DNA of 64,000 nt from an uncultured Pseudomonadota bacterium (GTDB lineage Bacteria > Pseudomonadota > Gammaproteobacteria > Steroidobacterales > Steroidobacteraceae), in contig CAIKMS010000019.1 of the NCBI GenBank assembly GCA_903828595.1, positions 27,845 through 91,844 of the forward strand, given 5' to 3'. The position numbers and the translations under genes are program-made. Below, piece by piece: positions 35,271-43,857 of this stretch. The notes below the pieces were generated by a model, which was given only the letters and a program-made list of their open reading frames with translations, ran no database searches and was not told the origin of the DNA. Every line of letters starts with the position of its first letter. Position 1 is the stretch's first letter.

Positions 35271-37484
35271 CTAGCCGGCAACCAGCGTACTTAAATCATC
35301 ATGCATTTGCGAGAAAACCGCGCCCCAGTCGCCGTTCACTGTCGCCCTGTACAGGCGCATCGTGGGATACCAAGCGCTATGGGCATCCTTCAGACCCCAA
35401 ATCCAGGCGGGCGTGGCTTTTAGAGGCACCCAGACTTTCGAACCCAGGGCACCGGCTAGGTGAGCCATGGCCGTGTCTGAGGTGATGACCAGATCCAGAT
35501 TAGCGATCACCGCGGCGGTATCCAAAAACGCATCGGGGCCTGCGTCAAAGTCAGCCCCTAAGTTTTGCACGCGCATGCCGTGCGGCAGGTCCTGCAACTG
35601 CTCTACACCGTAACCTTTTTGCAGACTAATCAGTTCCACGCTGGGGATCTTTGCGATTTCTGCGAATAAGGCCACTGGAAATGAGCGACCCAAATCAACT
35701 CGACTTCGCCGGCCCTGCCAATGAATTCCGACCCGCAAACCCTTAGCGGGCAGTTGAGCTCGCCAAGCTGCCGCTAAGGTACTGTCGGCTCTCAGATACG
35801 GGATTTCGCCAGGAATTGTCTCGACCCGCGTTCCCATGAGAAGAGGCAGACTCATCAGAGCGCACTGGCAGTCAAATGCCGGCAGCAGCTCCCCCGGAGC
35901 CAGCAGCTGCGCCACCCCCGGAAATCCTTGAAACAATTTGTGCAAAGGACGTGGCAACTCAAACAGAACTCGCGCGCCGGCCAGGGCAAGCACAGGCAGA
36001 TAACGAGCGCACAAAATGGTGTCGCCGAAGCCCTGCTCGGCATACACCAGCAACGTCCGGTTCCTGAGGTCCTCACCACACCAAGCCGGCTGGGTGAAAT
36101 GGCGCCGTACCCGGATTAAATCGACACTTAACCAACGCCACTCGTAAAGCGGAAGACCCGCAGCAAAATCACCCATCAGCAGTAGCAGTAACGACTTATT
36201 GAAGGCTGCGTCGGCGCAGGCCGGATCTAATTGCAACGCGCGATCATAGCCAAGCAGTGCCTCATTTAAGCGTCCTAACTGCTGTTGGACGCTGCCCCAG
36301 TTGCTATGTATCCGGGCGTCATTAGGTGACAGCGCAAGGGCTGTCTCATAGCTAGCTAATGCTTCAGCGTCGCGGCCCAGTGCCTGCTGTGCGGTACCGA
36401 GATTGGAATAGGCTTGAGCAGAACCGGGATTTAACGTCACCGCTAACTGACAACTAGCCAGAGTCTCCTCAAATCGCTCCAGTCGCTGCAGGACATTACC
36501 CCGGTGCATATGTGCCTGAGCATCGTCGGGCCGCAAGGCGATGGCCTGATCACAACTGAGCAGGGCATCGGCCAATCGGTCCATCTTCTCCAACGCCGCC
36601 CCACGCCCCGCATAAGCGTCGGCAAAAGTCGGATTTATCGCAATCGCCGCATCGTAACTTTCCAACGCATCCGGATAGCGCCCTAAAGCCATCAAAGCCG
36701 CCGCCCGATTGAGGTAAACCTCCAACCACTGCGGCGCCAACGCCAATGCCTGGTCACAATCGGCGAGCGCTTGCTGATGATGGCCCAATCGTTGATGCAC
36801 AACGGCACGACCCGCATAGCTGGCTGGCTTAGGAAACTGACAGTTCACGGCCTGGTCGTATTCGACCAACGCGGCGTCCAACCGATTCAGCGCCGTTAGA
36901 GCATTCGCAGATACCCAATGCGCCTCAGCATCGTCCGGACGATGCTGCAGTGTGACTTGGATGACCTGTAGAGCCTCTTCATGTTGCCCAAGACGCTGGA
37001 GGGCGCCTGCAAGGTACAGCGATACGTCAGGGTCGCCAGGCAATCGCTTTAATAAATAGGCATAACGATCAATGGCTTCTGTTAGTCGACCCGCGGCGTC
37101 GAGCACCACGGCCTGATTTAGATGGGCATCAAGTAGATTAGGATCCAGCTCTATCGCCCGCCCCAAACTGCGCAGGCTATCGTCGTATCGAGCGGACCCG
37201 GCCAACGCCTTACCTAAACCGCAATGGAAGACGGCCGTAGCCGGCTGCAAGTCAATTGCATGCCCGATTAAAGTGACCGCGTCGGTAAAGTTACCCAGTT
37301 GGTACGCAATTAATCCCAGCAAATGCAACGCATCCGCGTTACCGGGATCTAAAGCTAGGGTAGCCTTGTAATGGTCAGCAGCGACCACCCAGTCACCGGA
37401 TCGATGCCGATCTATACCCCTTTGCAACTCAGCAGCCGCTGCAGTCAGCTTTTCAGCCATTTCATCCGGCGGCCGTTGGATCAT
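35271..37484 (-). CDS. Single-module TPR plus GT9-like glycosyltransferase protein
   Basis: A 737-residue protein with one module: about twelve TPR repeats (about 15-430) and one GT9-like domain (about 440-737). The GT domain carries YAEQGFGDTILCARYL at its start and NLDLVITSDTAMAHLAG near its end. It is the single-unit version of the two larger neighbours and may represent the ancestral form. I chose the ATG at 37484 because GGGGAG precedes it by about eight bases; a longer frame to 37565 lacks a ribosome-binding site. It is divergent from the TPR-GT41 gene across about 195 bp. No signal peptide is seen, so it is probably cytoplasmic. Confidence 0.87.
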   Translation of the reverse strand: MIQRPPDEMAEKLTAAAAELQRGIDRHRSGDWVVAADHYKATLALDPGNADALHLLGLIAYQLGNFTDAVTLIGHAIDLQPATAVFHCGLGKALAGSARYDDSLRSLGRAIELDPNLLDAHLNQAVVLDAAGRLTEAIDRYAYLLKRLPGDPDVSLYLAGALQRLGQHEEALQVIQVTLQHRPDDAEAHWVSANALTALNRLDAALVEYDQAVNCQFPKPASYAGRAVVHQRLGHHQQALADCDQALALAPQWLEVYLNRAAALMALGRYPDALESYDAAIAINPTFADAYAGRGAALEKMDRLADALLSCDQAIALRPDDAQAHMHRGNVLQRLERFEETLASCQLAVTLNPGSAQAYSNLGTAQQALGRDAEALASYETALALSPNDARIHSNWGSVQQQLGRLNEALLGYDRALQLDPACADAAFNKSLLLLLMGDFAAGLPLYEWRWLSVDLIRVRRHFTQPAWCGEDLRNRTLLVYAEQGFGDTILCARYLPVLALAGARVLFELPRPLHKLFQGFPGVAQLLAPGELLPAFDCQCALMSLPLLMGTRVETIPGEIPYLRADSTLAAAWRAQLPAKGLRVGIHWQGRRSRVDLGRSFPVALFAEIAKIPSVELISLQKGYGVEQLQDLPHGMRVQNLGADFDAGPDAFLDTAAVIANLDLVITSDTAMAHLAGALGSKVWVPLKATPAWIWGLKDAHSAWYPTMRLYRATVNGDWGAVFSQMHDDLSTLVAG

Positions 37485-37678
37485 CTTAGTAACTCCCCAC
37501 AAGTGCTCATTATGATATCCCTGTAAGCGATCATTCAGCGACTGGGCTCGTCTACTTACGGGCAATCGTCTTTCGGCGCAGAAGCGCGTTTATCGCTAGA
37601 ATCGACGAAGTGTGTTCGGTGGTAGCGTAGATCAAAATATCACCGCACCTTATGCGTCGGCAGCGTCGCCTGGACTCA

Positions 37679-40531
37679 ATGACGGACCAAACGGACAGGA
37701 CCATGGACACACCACAAAGCCAATTGCCTCAAGCTTTAAAGCTTCTGCAGGCAGGGCGCACTAACGAGGCCCGAGCACTCTACGAAGACGCTCTTCTGGC
37801 AGACCCAACCTGTTTCGATGCCTTATTTTTTTTAGGCTTACTAGCCAGCCAGGCCGCTGACAACCAGAAGGCAGCTGACCTGCTGCTTCGCGCGACGCAA
37901 ATAAAGCCCCAAGTTGCCGCAGCGCACAGCAACCTCGGCTTGGCGCTACAACAACTGGGGAACGTCGACGGCGCGATTTCCTCTTATGAACAGGCCATCG
38001 CTTGCGACTCGGGTTTTGTGGATGCTCACTACAATTTAGGGGTTATCCACCTTACCTTCAAAAATTATGAATCGGCACTGAAAAACTTTGATCGGTGCAT
38101 CGCGTTGCTTCCTAATGACTTTCAGGCGTGGTCAAACCGCGGCAAAGCCCTGCAGGAACTTAAACAACCCGAGCAGGCGCTGACGTGCTTTCAACAAGCA
38201 CTCAGCTTAAAGCCTGATTTCGTTGAAGCCGCAAGTAATTGTGCCGCCACGCTGCGCACGTTAAATCGACTGGATGAGGCACTAAAAAGCTGCCAATTAG
38301 CTTTGGCCATTGACTACAACTCCTACGATGCGTTGTTGAATCAAGGCATCATTTTGCGCGATCTGCATCGACCGTCAGATTCGCTATCCAGCCTTGATCA
38401 GGCGCTCAAGCAAAGACCGAACTCTGCTGAGGCTCATTACTGCCGAAGCACTGCGCTTCATGATTTGCGCGAGTGGCAGGCGGCTATAGCGGCCTGTGAT
38501 TGCGCTATGACGTTAGAACCGAATCATTTGGAAGCGCTTTTTATAAAAGGCGTTGCGCTGCGCGCGCTCAAAAAGCGGGAAGAGGCTATACAATGCTTCA
38601 ATCGCCTGTTGAGTTTAGCCCCTGCTTCCGCAAAAGCTTACTGCGGGATCGCTGCGGTGCTTCAAGATCAATGGGATTTTGAGGACTCACTAAAATACAT
38701 TGAAGCCGCACTGGCCACGGACCCCAAGACCGCAGAAGCACACTGCCTGCTTGGTAATGTACTTCGCCATCGTAAGCAGGCAGATCAATCTCTGGAATGC
38801 TTTGAACGAGCATTCGAAATCAACCCTGCTTATGCGGACGCTATCTGTAGTAAAGGGGCGGCACTTCAGGATTTACGACGCCTAGACGAGGCAATGACGG
38901 CCTGCTGCAAAGCCCTGGAGATTGATCCTTTATTAGCAACCGCTCATGTCAATAAAGGAGCAATTTATAGCGCCAGAAAATTGCATGCACAGGCCAGGCA
39001 GTGCTTTGAGAAAGCGATCGATTGCGACCCCTACTATGCGGAAGCCTACGAACATCTGGGGCACAGCCTTGGCGCGCTGCATAAACAAACCGAGGCAATT
39101 AAAAGCTATCAAACGGCATTTTCTTTAGGGTCACCCAACAAAAAGCTACTCGGAACGCTGCACTTCGCCAAGATGATGCTTTGTGACTGGAGCGACGTCA
39201 CAGCAAGCCGTGAGCAGATCGCCAGAAATCTCGGTGAGGGCATATTAAGCGCTGAACCTTTTGTCATTCAGTCGCTGATTGATGACGCCAGCTTGCATCT
39301 GCGCGCCGCCACGCTGTTTGCTGAAGAAGATGCGACCTTAATCAAGGACTTCAAGGCGCATGAAACTCCACAAAAACAAGCCAAGCGAATCCGCATTGGC
39401 TATTTTTCCGCAGATTTTCGACTGCATGCGGTGTCGCTGCTAATCTGCGAATTAATTGACAAGCACGATCGGGATAGATTTGAAGTTATCGCGTTCTCGT
39501 TCGGCATTAACACGCAAGATGACATGCGGTTACGCCTAGAAAAATCTTTCGACCAGTTCTTAGATGTCGCCGAGATGTCAGACTTGCAGATCGCAGAACT
39601 CGCGCGCAGCATGCAAATCGATATCGCTATAGATCTGGGCGGTTATACCGGAGATTGTCGATGCTGGATTTTCAAAAACAGACCGGCACCTATCCAAATA
39701 AGCTATTTAGGATATCTGGGCACTTCCGGAACCGGCCACATGGATTACCTGCTGGCTGATGAAACTCTAATCGATGAATCAACACGGTCGTTTTACTCAG
39801 AAAAAGTCATCTATTTACCCAGCTATCAGGTCAACGACTCACAACGCACTATTTCTGATCGACGCTTCACCCGAGAGGAACTCGGCCTGCCATCATCCGG
39901 CTTTGTGTATTGTTGCTTCAACAACAACTACAAAATAACGCCGGATACCTTTCAGAGTTGGATGCGCATTCTTAGCCGGGTACCCGGAAGCGTACTGTTT
40001 TTATATTCGGCCTTGCCTGAAGTAATCGGCAATCTGCAGCGCGAGGCTTCCGCCCATGGCGTTGCGCCTGATCGCTTGATTTTTGGTACGCAGCTGCCTT
40101 TCGCGGAGTATCTGGCGCGCTATCAGGCGGCTGATTTGTTTCTCGATACCCATCCATACAATGCGGGCACAACCGGTAGCGATGCTTTGTGGGCTGGCCT
40201 ACCCGTGCTGACCGTACAGGGCGAGTCGTTCCCGGCACGAATGGCAGCAAGCCTACTTCAGGCTTTGGATTTACCGGATCTGGTGACCTACTCCCGATCA
40301 GCTTACGAGGATCTCGCTGTTGAGATCGCCCAAAACCCCTTAAAGCTTTCAGATATTCGGCGGCGGCTACAAGCTAATCGAAGCCGAACTCGGCTTTTCG
40401 ATACTCTACTATTTACCCGAACATTAGAGGCCGTCTACGCTCACGCTCATGAAATGGCACAGGCCGGTCTTTCGGCAAAAGACTTCCACGTCCAAAACAG
40501 TCTGGACTCTGCGACAGTCGTCATTCGGTGA
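37679..40531 (+). CDS. TPR plus GT41 (O-GlcNAc-transferase/SPINDLY-like) glycosyltransferase
   Basis: A 950-residue protein with about 13 TPR repeats (about 10-490) and a C-terminal GT41 catalytic region (about 565-930). The GT41 hallmarks are clear: IRIGYFSADFRLHAV with the conserved histidine (about 582), DLGGYTGDCR, APIQISYLGYLGTSG, FNNNYKITPDTF and HPYNAGTTGSDALWAGLPVL (about 824-843). GT41 enzymes transfer a sugar, often GlcNAc or fucose, to Ser/Thr of cytoplasmic proteins bound through the TPR helix. Flagellin is a plausible target from context. The start is ambiguous: ATGs at 37652, 37679 and 37703 are in frame, and I favour 37679 for a GGA five bases upstream. Confidence 0.92.
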   Translation: MTDQTDRTMDTPQSQLPQALKLLQAGRTNEARALYEDALLADPTCFDALFFLGLLASQAADNQKAADLLLRATQIKPQVAAAHSNLGLALQQLGNVDGAISSYEQAIACDSGFVDAHYNLGVIHLTFKNYESALKNFDRCIALLPNDFQAWSNRGKALQELKQPEQALTCFQQALSLKPDFVEAASNCAATLRTLNRLDEALKSCQLALAIDYNSYDALLNQGIILRDLHRPSDSLSSLDQALKQRPNSAEAHYCRSTALHDLREWQAAIAACDCAMTLEPNHLEALFIKGVALRALKKREEAIQCFNRLLSLAPASAKAYCGIAAVLQDQWDFEDSLKYIEAALATDPKTAEAHCLLGNVLRHRKQADQSLECFERAFEINPAYADAICSKGAALQDLRRLDEAMTACCKALEIDPLLATAHVNKGAIYSARKLHAQARQCFEKAIDCDPYYAEAYEHLGHSLGALHKQTEAIKSYQTAFSLGSPNKKLLGTLHFAKMMLCDWSDVTASREQIARNLGEGILSAEPFVIQSLIDDASLHLRAATLFAEEDATLIKDFKAHETPQKQAKRIRIGYFSADFRLHAVSLLICELIDKHDRDRFEVIAFSFGINTQDDMRLRLEKSFDQFLDVAEMSDLQIAELARSMQIDIAIDLGGYTGDCRCWIFKNRPAPIQISYLGYLGTSGTGHMDYLLADETLIDESTRSFYSEKVIYLPSYQVNDSQRTISDRRFTREELGLPSSGFVYCCFNNNYKITPDTFQSWMRILSRVPGSVLFLYSALPEVIGNLQREASAHGVAPDRLIFGTQLPFAEYLARYQAADLFLDTHPYNAGTTGSDALWAGLPVLTVQGESFPARMAASLLQALDLPDLVTYSRSAYEDLAVEIAQNPLKLSDIRRRLQANRSRTRLFDTLLFTRTLEAVYAHAHEMAQAGLSAKDFHVQNSLDSATVVIR

Positions 40532-40637
40532 AGGCTACCGGCGTGCAAGCGCTCGTCAGTGAGTTTCACGATGAATTCGCAGCCAGTAAGTTAGTATTCG
40601 GGAGCCGGACCCTAAACCACTCCCGGCAGGAAGCACC

Positions 40638-41234
40638 ATGAAATCTTTTCTCCATGTGGGCTGCGGCCCGGTCACGCAAAGTTCATTGATTGGCTTTAAC
40701 AGCCCTGACTGGCGGGAGATTCGCTTTGACATTGACCCCAATGTCAAACCCGACATTTTGGGCACGCTCACGGATATGGCCCTGGTGGAATCAGGCAGCG
40801 TGGATGCGCTGTTCTCTTCGCACAACATCGAGCACGTCTACCCGCATGAAGTGCATCTGGCACTGCGCGAGTTTCACCGCGTCATAAAAGACGATGGAAT
40901 GGTGGTCATCACCTGTCCCGATCTGCAATCAGTCTGCGCGGCAGTAGCTCAAGATCGGTTGCTGGATCCTCTGTACGAGTCGCCTGCAGGACCCATTAGC
41001 GCTATTGATATTTTGTACGGCTATCGCACCTCTATCGCGCGCGGGAACACGTACATGGCACACAAGTGCGGCTTTACGTACTCCACCTTAAATAACGCTT
41101 TTCGGGAGGCAGGATTTGCGTGCAGCTTTGGGGGTTCGAGACCCGAGCATTACGACCTATGGCTGATGGCCTTTAAAACGCAGCGCTCCAACGAGGAGAT
41201 GATGCAGATCGCAAAGGCCTATCTTCCGGATTAA
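40638..41234 (+). CDS. Class I SAM-dependent methyltransferase
   Basis: This 198-residue methyltransferase opens with the SAM-binding glycine loop LHVGCGP (about 5-11). It has an acidic residue after strand 2 (DIDPN), the SSHNIEHVYPHEV segment in the position of motif II, and FHRVIKDDGMVVITCPD in the position of motif III. AGGAAG precedes the ATG. It lies 107 bp downstream of the TPR-GT41 gene on the same strand and before a strong terminator, so the two may be co-transcribed. Methylation of the attached glycan or of the acceptor protein is a reasonable guess; the substrate cannot be read from sequence. Confidence 0.88.
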   Translation: MKSFLHVGCGPVTQSSLIGFNSPDWREIRFDIDPNVKPDILGTLTDMALVESGSVDALFSSHNIEHVYPHEVHLALREFHRVIKDDGMVVITCPDLQSVCAAVAQDRLLDPLYESPAGPISAIDILYGYRTSIARGNTYMAHKCGFTYSTLNNAFREAGFACSFGGSRPEHYDLWLMAFKTQRSNEEMMQIAKAYLPD

Positions 41235-41241
41235 GACTGCA

Positions 41242-41281
41242 AAAAAAACCATGAAGCCGCAGGCACTTCATGGTTTTTTTA
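41242..41281. terminator. Bidirectional intrinsic terminator after the methyltransferase gene
   Basis: Arms CCATGAAG and CTTCATGG (extended by A- and T-runs into one long stem) flank a nine-base loop. T7 follows on the plus strand, and the A-run gives a T-run on the minus strand, so it can end transcription from both sides. Confidence 0.9.
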
Positions 41282-41296
41282 AAGACATAAAAATCA

Positions 41297-41327
41297 GGCG
41301 CGCGATTTACATCGCGCGCCTTTTTTT
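41297..41327. terminator. Second intrinsic terminator, between the methyltransferase gene and katG
   Basis: Ten-base arms GGCGCGCGAT and ATCGCGCGCC flank loop TTAC, followed by T7 on the plus strand and TGATTTTTA on the minus strand. The plus-strand T-run reaches the katG stop codon. It serves katG on the minus strand and backs up the preceding terminator on the plus strand. Confidence 0.9.
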
Positions 41328-43545
41328 AACGATGCAGATCGAAGCGATCCAGATTCATGACCTTGGCCCATGCCTTAACAAAGTCATTCAGGAATCGCTT
41401 TTCACCATCGGACTCGGCATAGACTTCGGCTACCGACCGCAGCTCGGAGTTCGATCCGAACAACAGGTCAACCGGCGTGGCCGTGTACTTCATCGCACCG
41501 GTTTTACGATCACGCCCCTCGTAAAGACCAGGAACGCTCTCAGACGGCGCCCACTTGGTGCCCATATCGATCAAATTGACAAAGTAATCGTTCGTTAATT
41601 GACCCGGGCGGCTGGTGAACACACCGTGCGCTGACTGATCAAAGTTGGCGTTGAGTGCCCGCAGACCACCAACCAGCACCGTCATCTCAGGCACTGTGAG
41701 GGTCAACAGGTTAGCGCGATCTACCAGCAACTCAGCCGGCGAACGATCGGCATCCTTGGCAAAGTAGTCCCTAAAGCCGTCGGCCTTAGGCTCTAACACC
41801 GCAAAAGAGTTCGCATCCGTCTGCGCCTGGCTGGTATCCACTCGGCCTGCCGAAAAGGGCACCTTGACGGCATGGCCGGCGTTCTTGGCAGCCTGCTCAA
41901 TCGCGGCACCACCGCCCAGGACGATGAGGTCGGCCAGCGAGACCTTCTTCTTGCTGGCGCCCGCATTAAACGCCTTCTGGATAGCCTCCAGCTTCGGCAG
42001 CACTTTGGCTAACTCGGCCGGGTTGTTGACCGCCCAATCCTTCTGAGGCGCCAGGCGAATACGGGCTCCGTTGGCACCACCGCGCTTGTCCGTACCACGG
42101 AAGCTCGCCGCCGATGCCCACGCAGTGCGTACAAGCTCTGAGGTCGTCAACCCTGAGGCCAAAATTTTCGACTTCAACGCCTCAATATCTTTGGCATCGA
42201 TCATCGCGTAGTCGGCTTTCGGCAGCGGGTCCTGCCAGATCAGATCCTCTTTGGGTACTTCGGAGCCCAAATAGCGCGAGCGAGGACCCATGTCTCGATG
42301 GTTAAGCTTGAACCAGGCCTTAGCAAATGCGAGTCGGAAGTCCTCGGGATGCTGCTGGAACTGCCTGGCAATTTTCGAATAGCTTGGATCAAACTTCAGC
42401 GCCAAATCGGTGGTGAACATGATCGGCGCATGGCGCTTGGACGAATCGTGTGCATCCGGCACCAGACTCGACGCTTCACCGTTGGCGGGGATCCACTGGG
42501 TCGCACCACCCGGACTCTTGGTTTTTACCCACTCGAAACCAAACAAGTTGTCTAAATACTGGGTGGTCCACGCCGTTGGATTGGCCGACCAGGCACCCTC
42601 CAGACCGCTGGTGATGGTATCGCCCGCATTGCCGCGGCCGCACTTGTTAACCCAACCCATTCCCTGCTGCTCAACGCCGGCAGCGGCTGGCTCAGGCCCT
42701 ACGCACTTGGCGGGTTCATGTGCGCCGTGTGCCTTGCCAAAGGTATGACCGCCAGCGATGAGTGCCACGGTTTCCTCGTCATTCATCGCCATACGACCAA
42801 AGGTCTCGCGGATATCCTTAGCAGCAGCCAGCGGATCGGGGTTGCCGTTCGGACCCTCCGGGTTGACGTAAATCAGGCCCATCTGCACAGCGCCCAGGGG
42901 CTGCGCAAGCTTGCGATCGCCCGAGTAACGCTCATCGGCCAGGAACTTCTTCTCAGGACCCCAGTACACCAACTCCGGCTCCCAGTCGTCCGGACGACCG
43001 CCGCCGAAACCGAAGGTCTGAAAGCCCATGGCTTCCATCGACACGTTTCCGGTGAGCACCATCAAATCACCCCAGGAAAGGCTCTGACCGTACTTTTGCT
43101 TGACCGGCCACAACAGGCGACGCGCCTTGTCCAGGTTGGTGTTATCTGGCCAGCTGTTCAGAGGCTCAAAACGCTGTTGGGCGCCACCGGCACCACCGCG
43201 TCCGTCGGAAATTCGGTAGGTACCGGCACCGTGCCAGGCCATACGTACAAAGAAAGGACCGTAGTTACCGTAGTCAGCAGGCCACCAGTCTTGGGACGTC
43301 GACAGAACTTGCTTAATGTCGGCCTTGACCGCCTTCAGATCCAACTTTGAAAACGCCTTCGCGTAGTCAAAATCCGCACCCAACGGATTGGACTCGGCCG
43401 CGTGCGTGCGCAGAGGTGAAAGATCCAGCTGATCCGGCCACCAAAACTGCTTGCTTTGCGGCTCGCCAGTGGCGGCACTGGTTGCCGCCAAGGGCAACGC
43501 CGTCACCGCACAGGCGAGCAGCATGGAAATGAGTTTCTTTTGCAT
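41326..43545 (-). CDS. katG: Catalase-peroxidase KatG with signal peptide (periplasmic)
   Basis: Bifunctional haem catalase-peroxidase that removes hydrogen peroxide. The 739-residue product has the distal triad in [11 protein letters not shown] (Arg101, Trp104, His105) and the proximal histidine in [15 protein letters not shown]. The cross-link tyrosine region is [13 protein letters not shown], and the second, non-catalytic peroxidase-like domain fills the C-terminal half. Unlike usual KatG, an N-terminal Sec signal peptide (about 1-24) is present, as in KatP-type periplasmic enzymes. The ATG at 43545 follows GGAG by nine bases; the longer frame to 43584 lacks support. An OxyR-like operator lies 87 bp upstream. 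Confidence 0.96.
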   Translation of the reverse strand: MQKKLISMLLACAVTALPLAATSAATGEPQSKQFWWPDQLDLSPLRTHAAESNPLGADFDYAKAFSKLDLKAVKADIKQVLSTSQDWWPADYGNYGPFFVRMAWHGAGTYRISDGRGGAGGAQQRFEPLNSWPDNTNLDKARRLLWPVKQKYGQSLSWGDLMVLTGNVSMEAMGFQTFGFGGGRPDDWEPELVYWGPEKKFLADERYSGDRKLAQPLGAVQMGLIYVNPEGPNGNPDPLAAAKDIRETFGRMAMNDEETVALIAGGHTFGKAHGAHEPAKCVGPEPAAAGVEQQGMGWVNKCGRGNAGDTITSGLEGAWSANPTAWTTQYLDNLFGFEWVKTKSPGGATQWIPANGEASSLVPDAHDSSKRHAPIMFTTDLALKFDPSYSKIARQFQQHPEDFRLAFAKAWFKLNHRDMGPRSRYLGSEVPKEDLIWQDPLPKADYAMIDAKDIEALKSKILASGLTTSELVRTAWASAASFRGTDKRGGANGARIRLAPQKDWAVNNPAELAKVLPKLEAIQKAFNAGASKKKVSLADLIVLGGGAAIEQAAKNAGHAVKVPFSAGRVDTSQAQTDANSFAVLEPKADGFRDYFAKDADRSPAELLVDRANLLTLTVPEMTVLVGGLRALNANFDQSAHGVFTSRPGQLTNDYFVNLIDMGTKWAPSESVPGLYEGRDRKTGAMKYTATPVDLLFGSNSELRSVAEVYAESDGEKRFLNDFVKAWAKVMNLDRFDLHR

Positions 43546-43602
43546 AGAGAGTAACTCCGAAAGACATGACAACAGGTCCAACACAGACCCATCCTAGACA
43601 AA

Positions 43603-43608
43603 AGTATA
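43603..43608 (-). promoter_or_regulatory. katG -10 element
   Basis: TATACT on the minus strand, 58 bp before the katG start. The hexamer 17 bases upstream (CCCTTA) is a poor -35, as expected for an activator-dependent promoter, and abuts the OxyR-like site. Confidence 0.5.
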
Positions 43609-43631
43609 GGCGCCTGTTGAGGCATAAGGGA

Positions 43632-43668
43632 TTGATTGATCCTATGACGGCGATAGGCAGCGTCAATC
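43632..43668. promoter_or_regulatory. OxyR-like operator upstream of katG
   Basis: Four tetranucleotides at exact seven-base spacing read ATTG-N7-CTAT-N7-ATAG-N7-CAAT. The known OxyR pattern is ATAG-N7-CTAT-N7-ATAG-N7-CTAT; the two inner elements match fully, the outer two differ by one base each, and the whole site is a perfect dyad. It lies in the 312-bp katG-aminopeptidase divergent gap, which holds no gene. Confidence 0.75.
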
Positions 43669-43857
43669 AGGAAACGGCGTCGTTGACTCAGAGGCCCCAA
43701 ACGCTGCTGCGGGGCAGCATAAACTCAACGCGGATCGAAGCCCTGAAGCTTTTGGATTCCGTGTCAGATGCCAGTATGCTGCGCGACTGAAAAAAGCTGT
43801 TTTACCGAAACGCGTTACCCCGTTGGCGCGCGGTCATTCTCTCTGGAGCTCTTATCT

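Noticed and set aside
37588..37620. Sigma-28-like site before the single-module TPR-GT gene (-10 AGCGATAA on the minus strand)
   Set aside because: The -10 matches six of eight, but the -35 at 15 bases (AACA) is poor, so the match is not above chance.
25142..40531. Regularly spaced repeats that might suggest a CRISPR array or a minisatellite
   Set aside because: The periodicity is about 102 bp and corresponds to 34-residue TPR units in frame; there are no identical short repeats with unique spacers.
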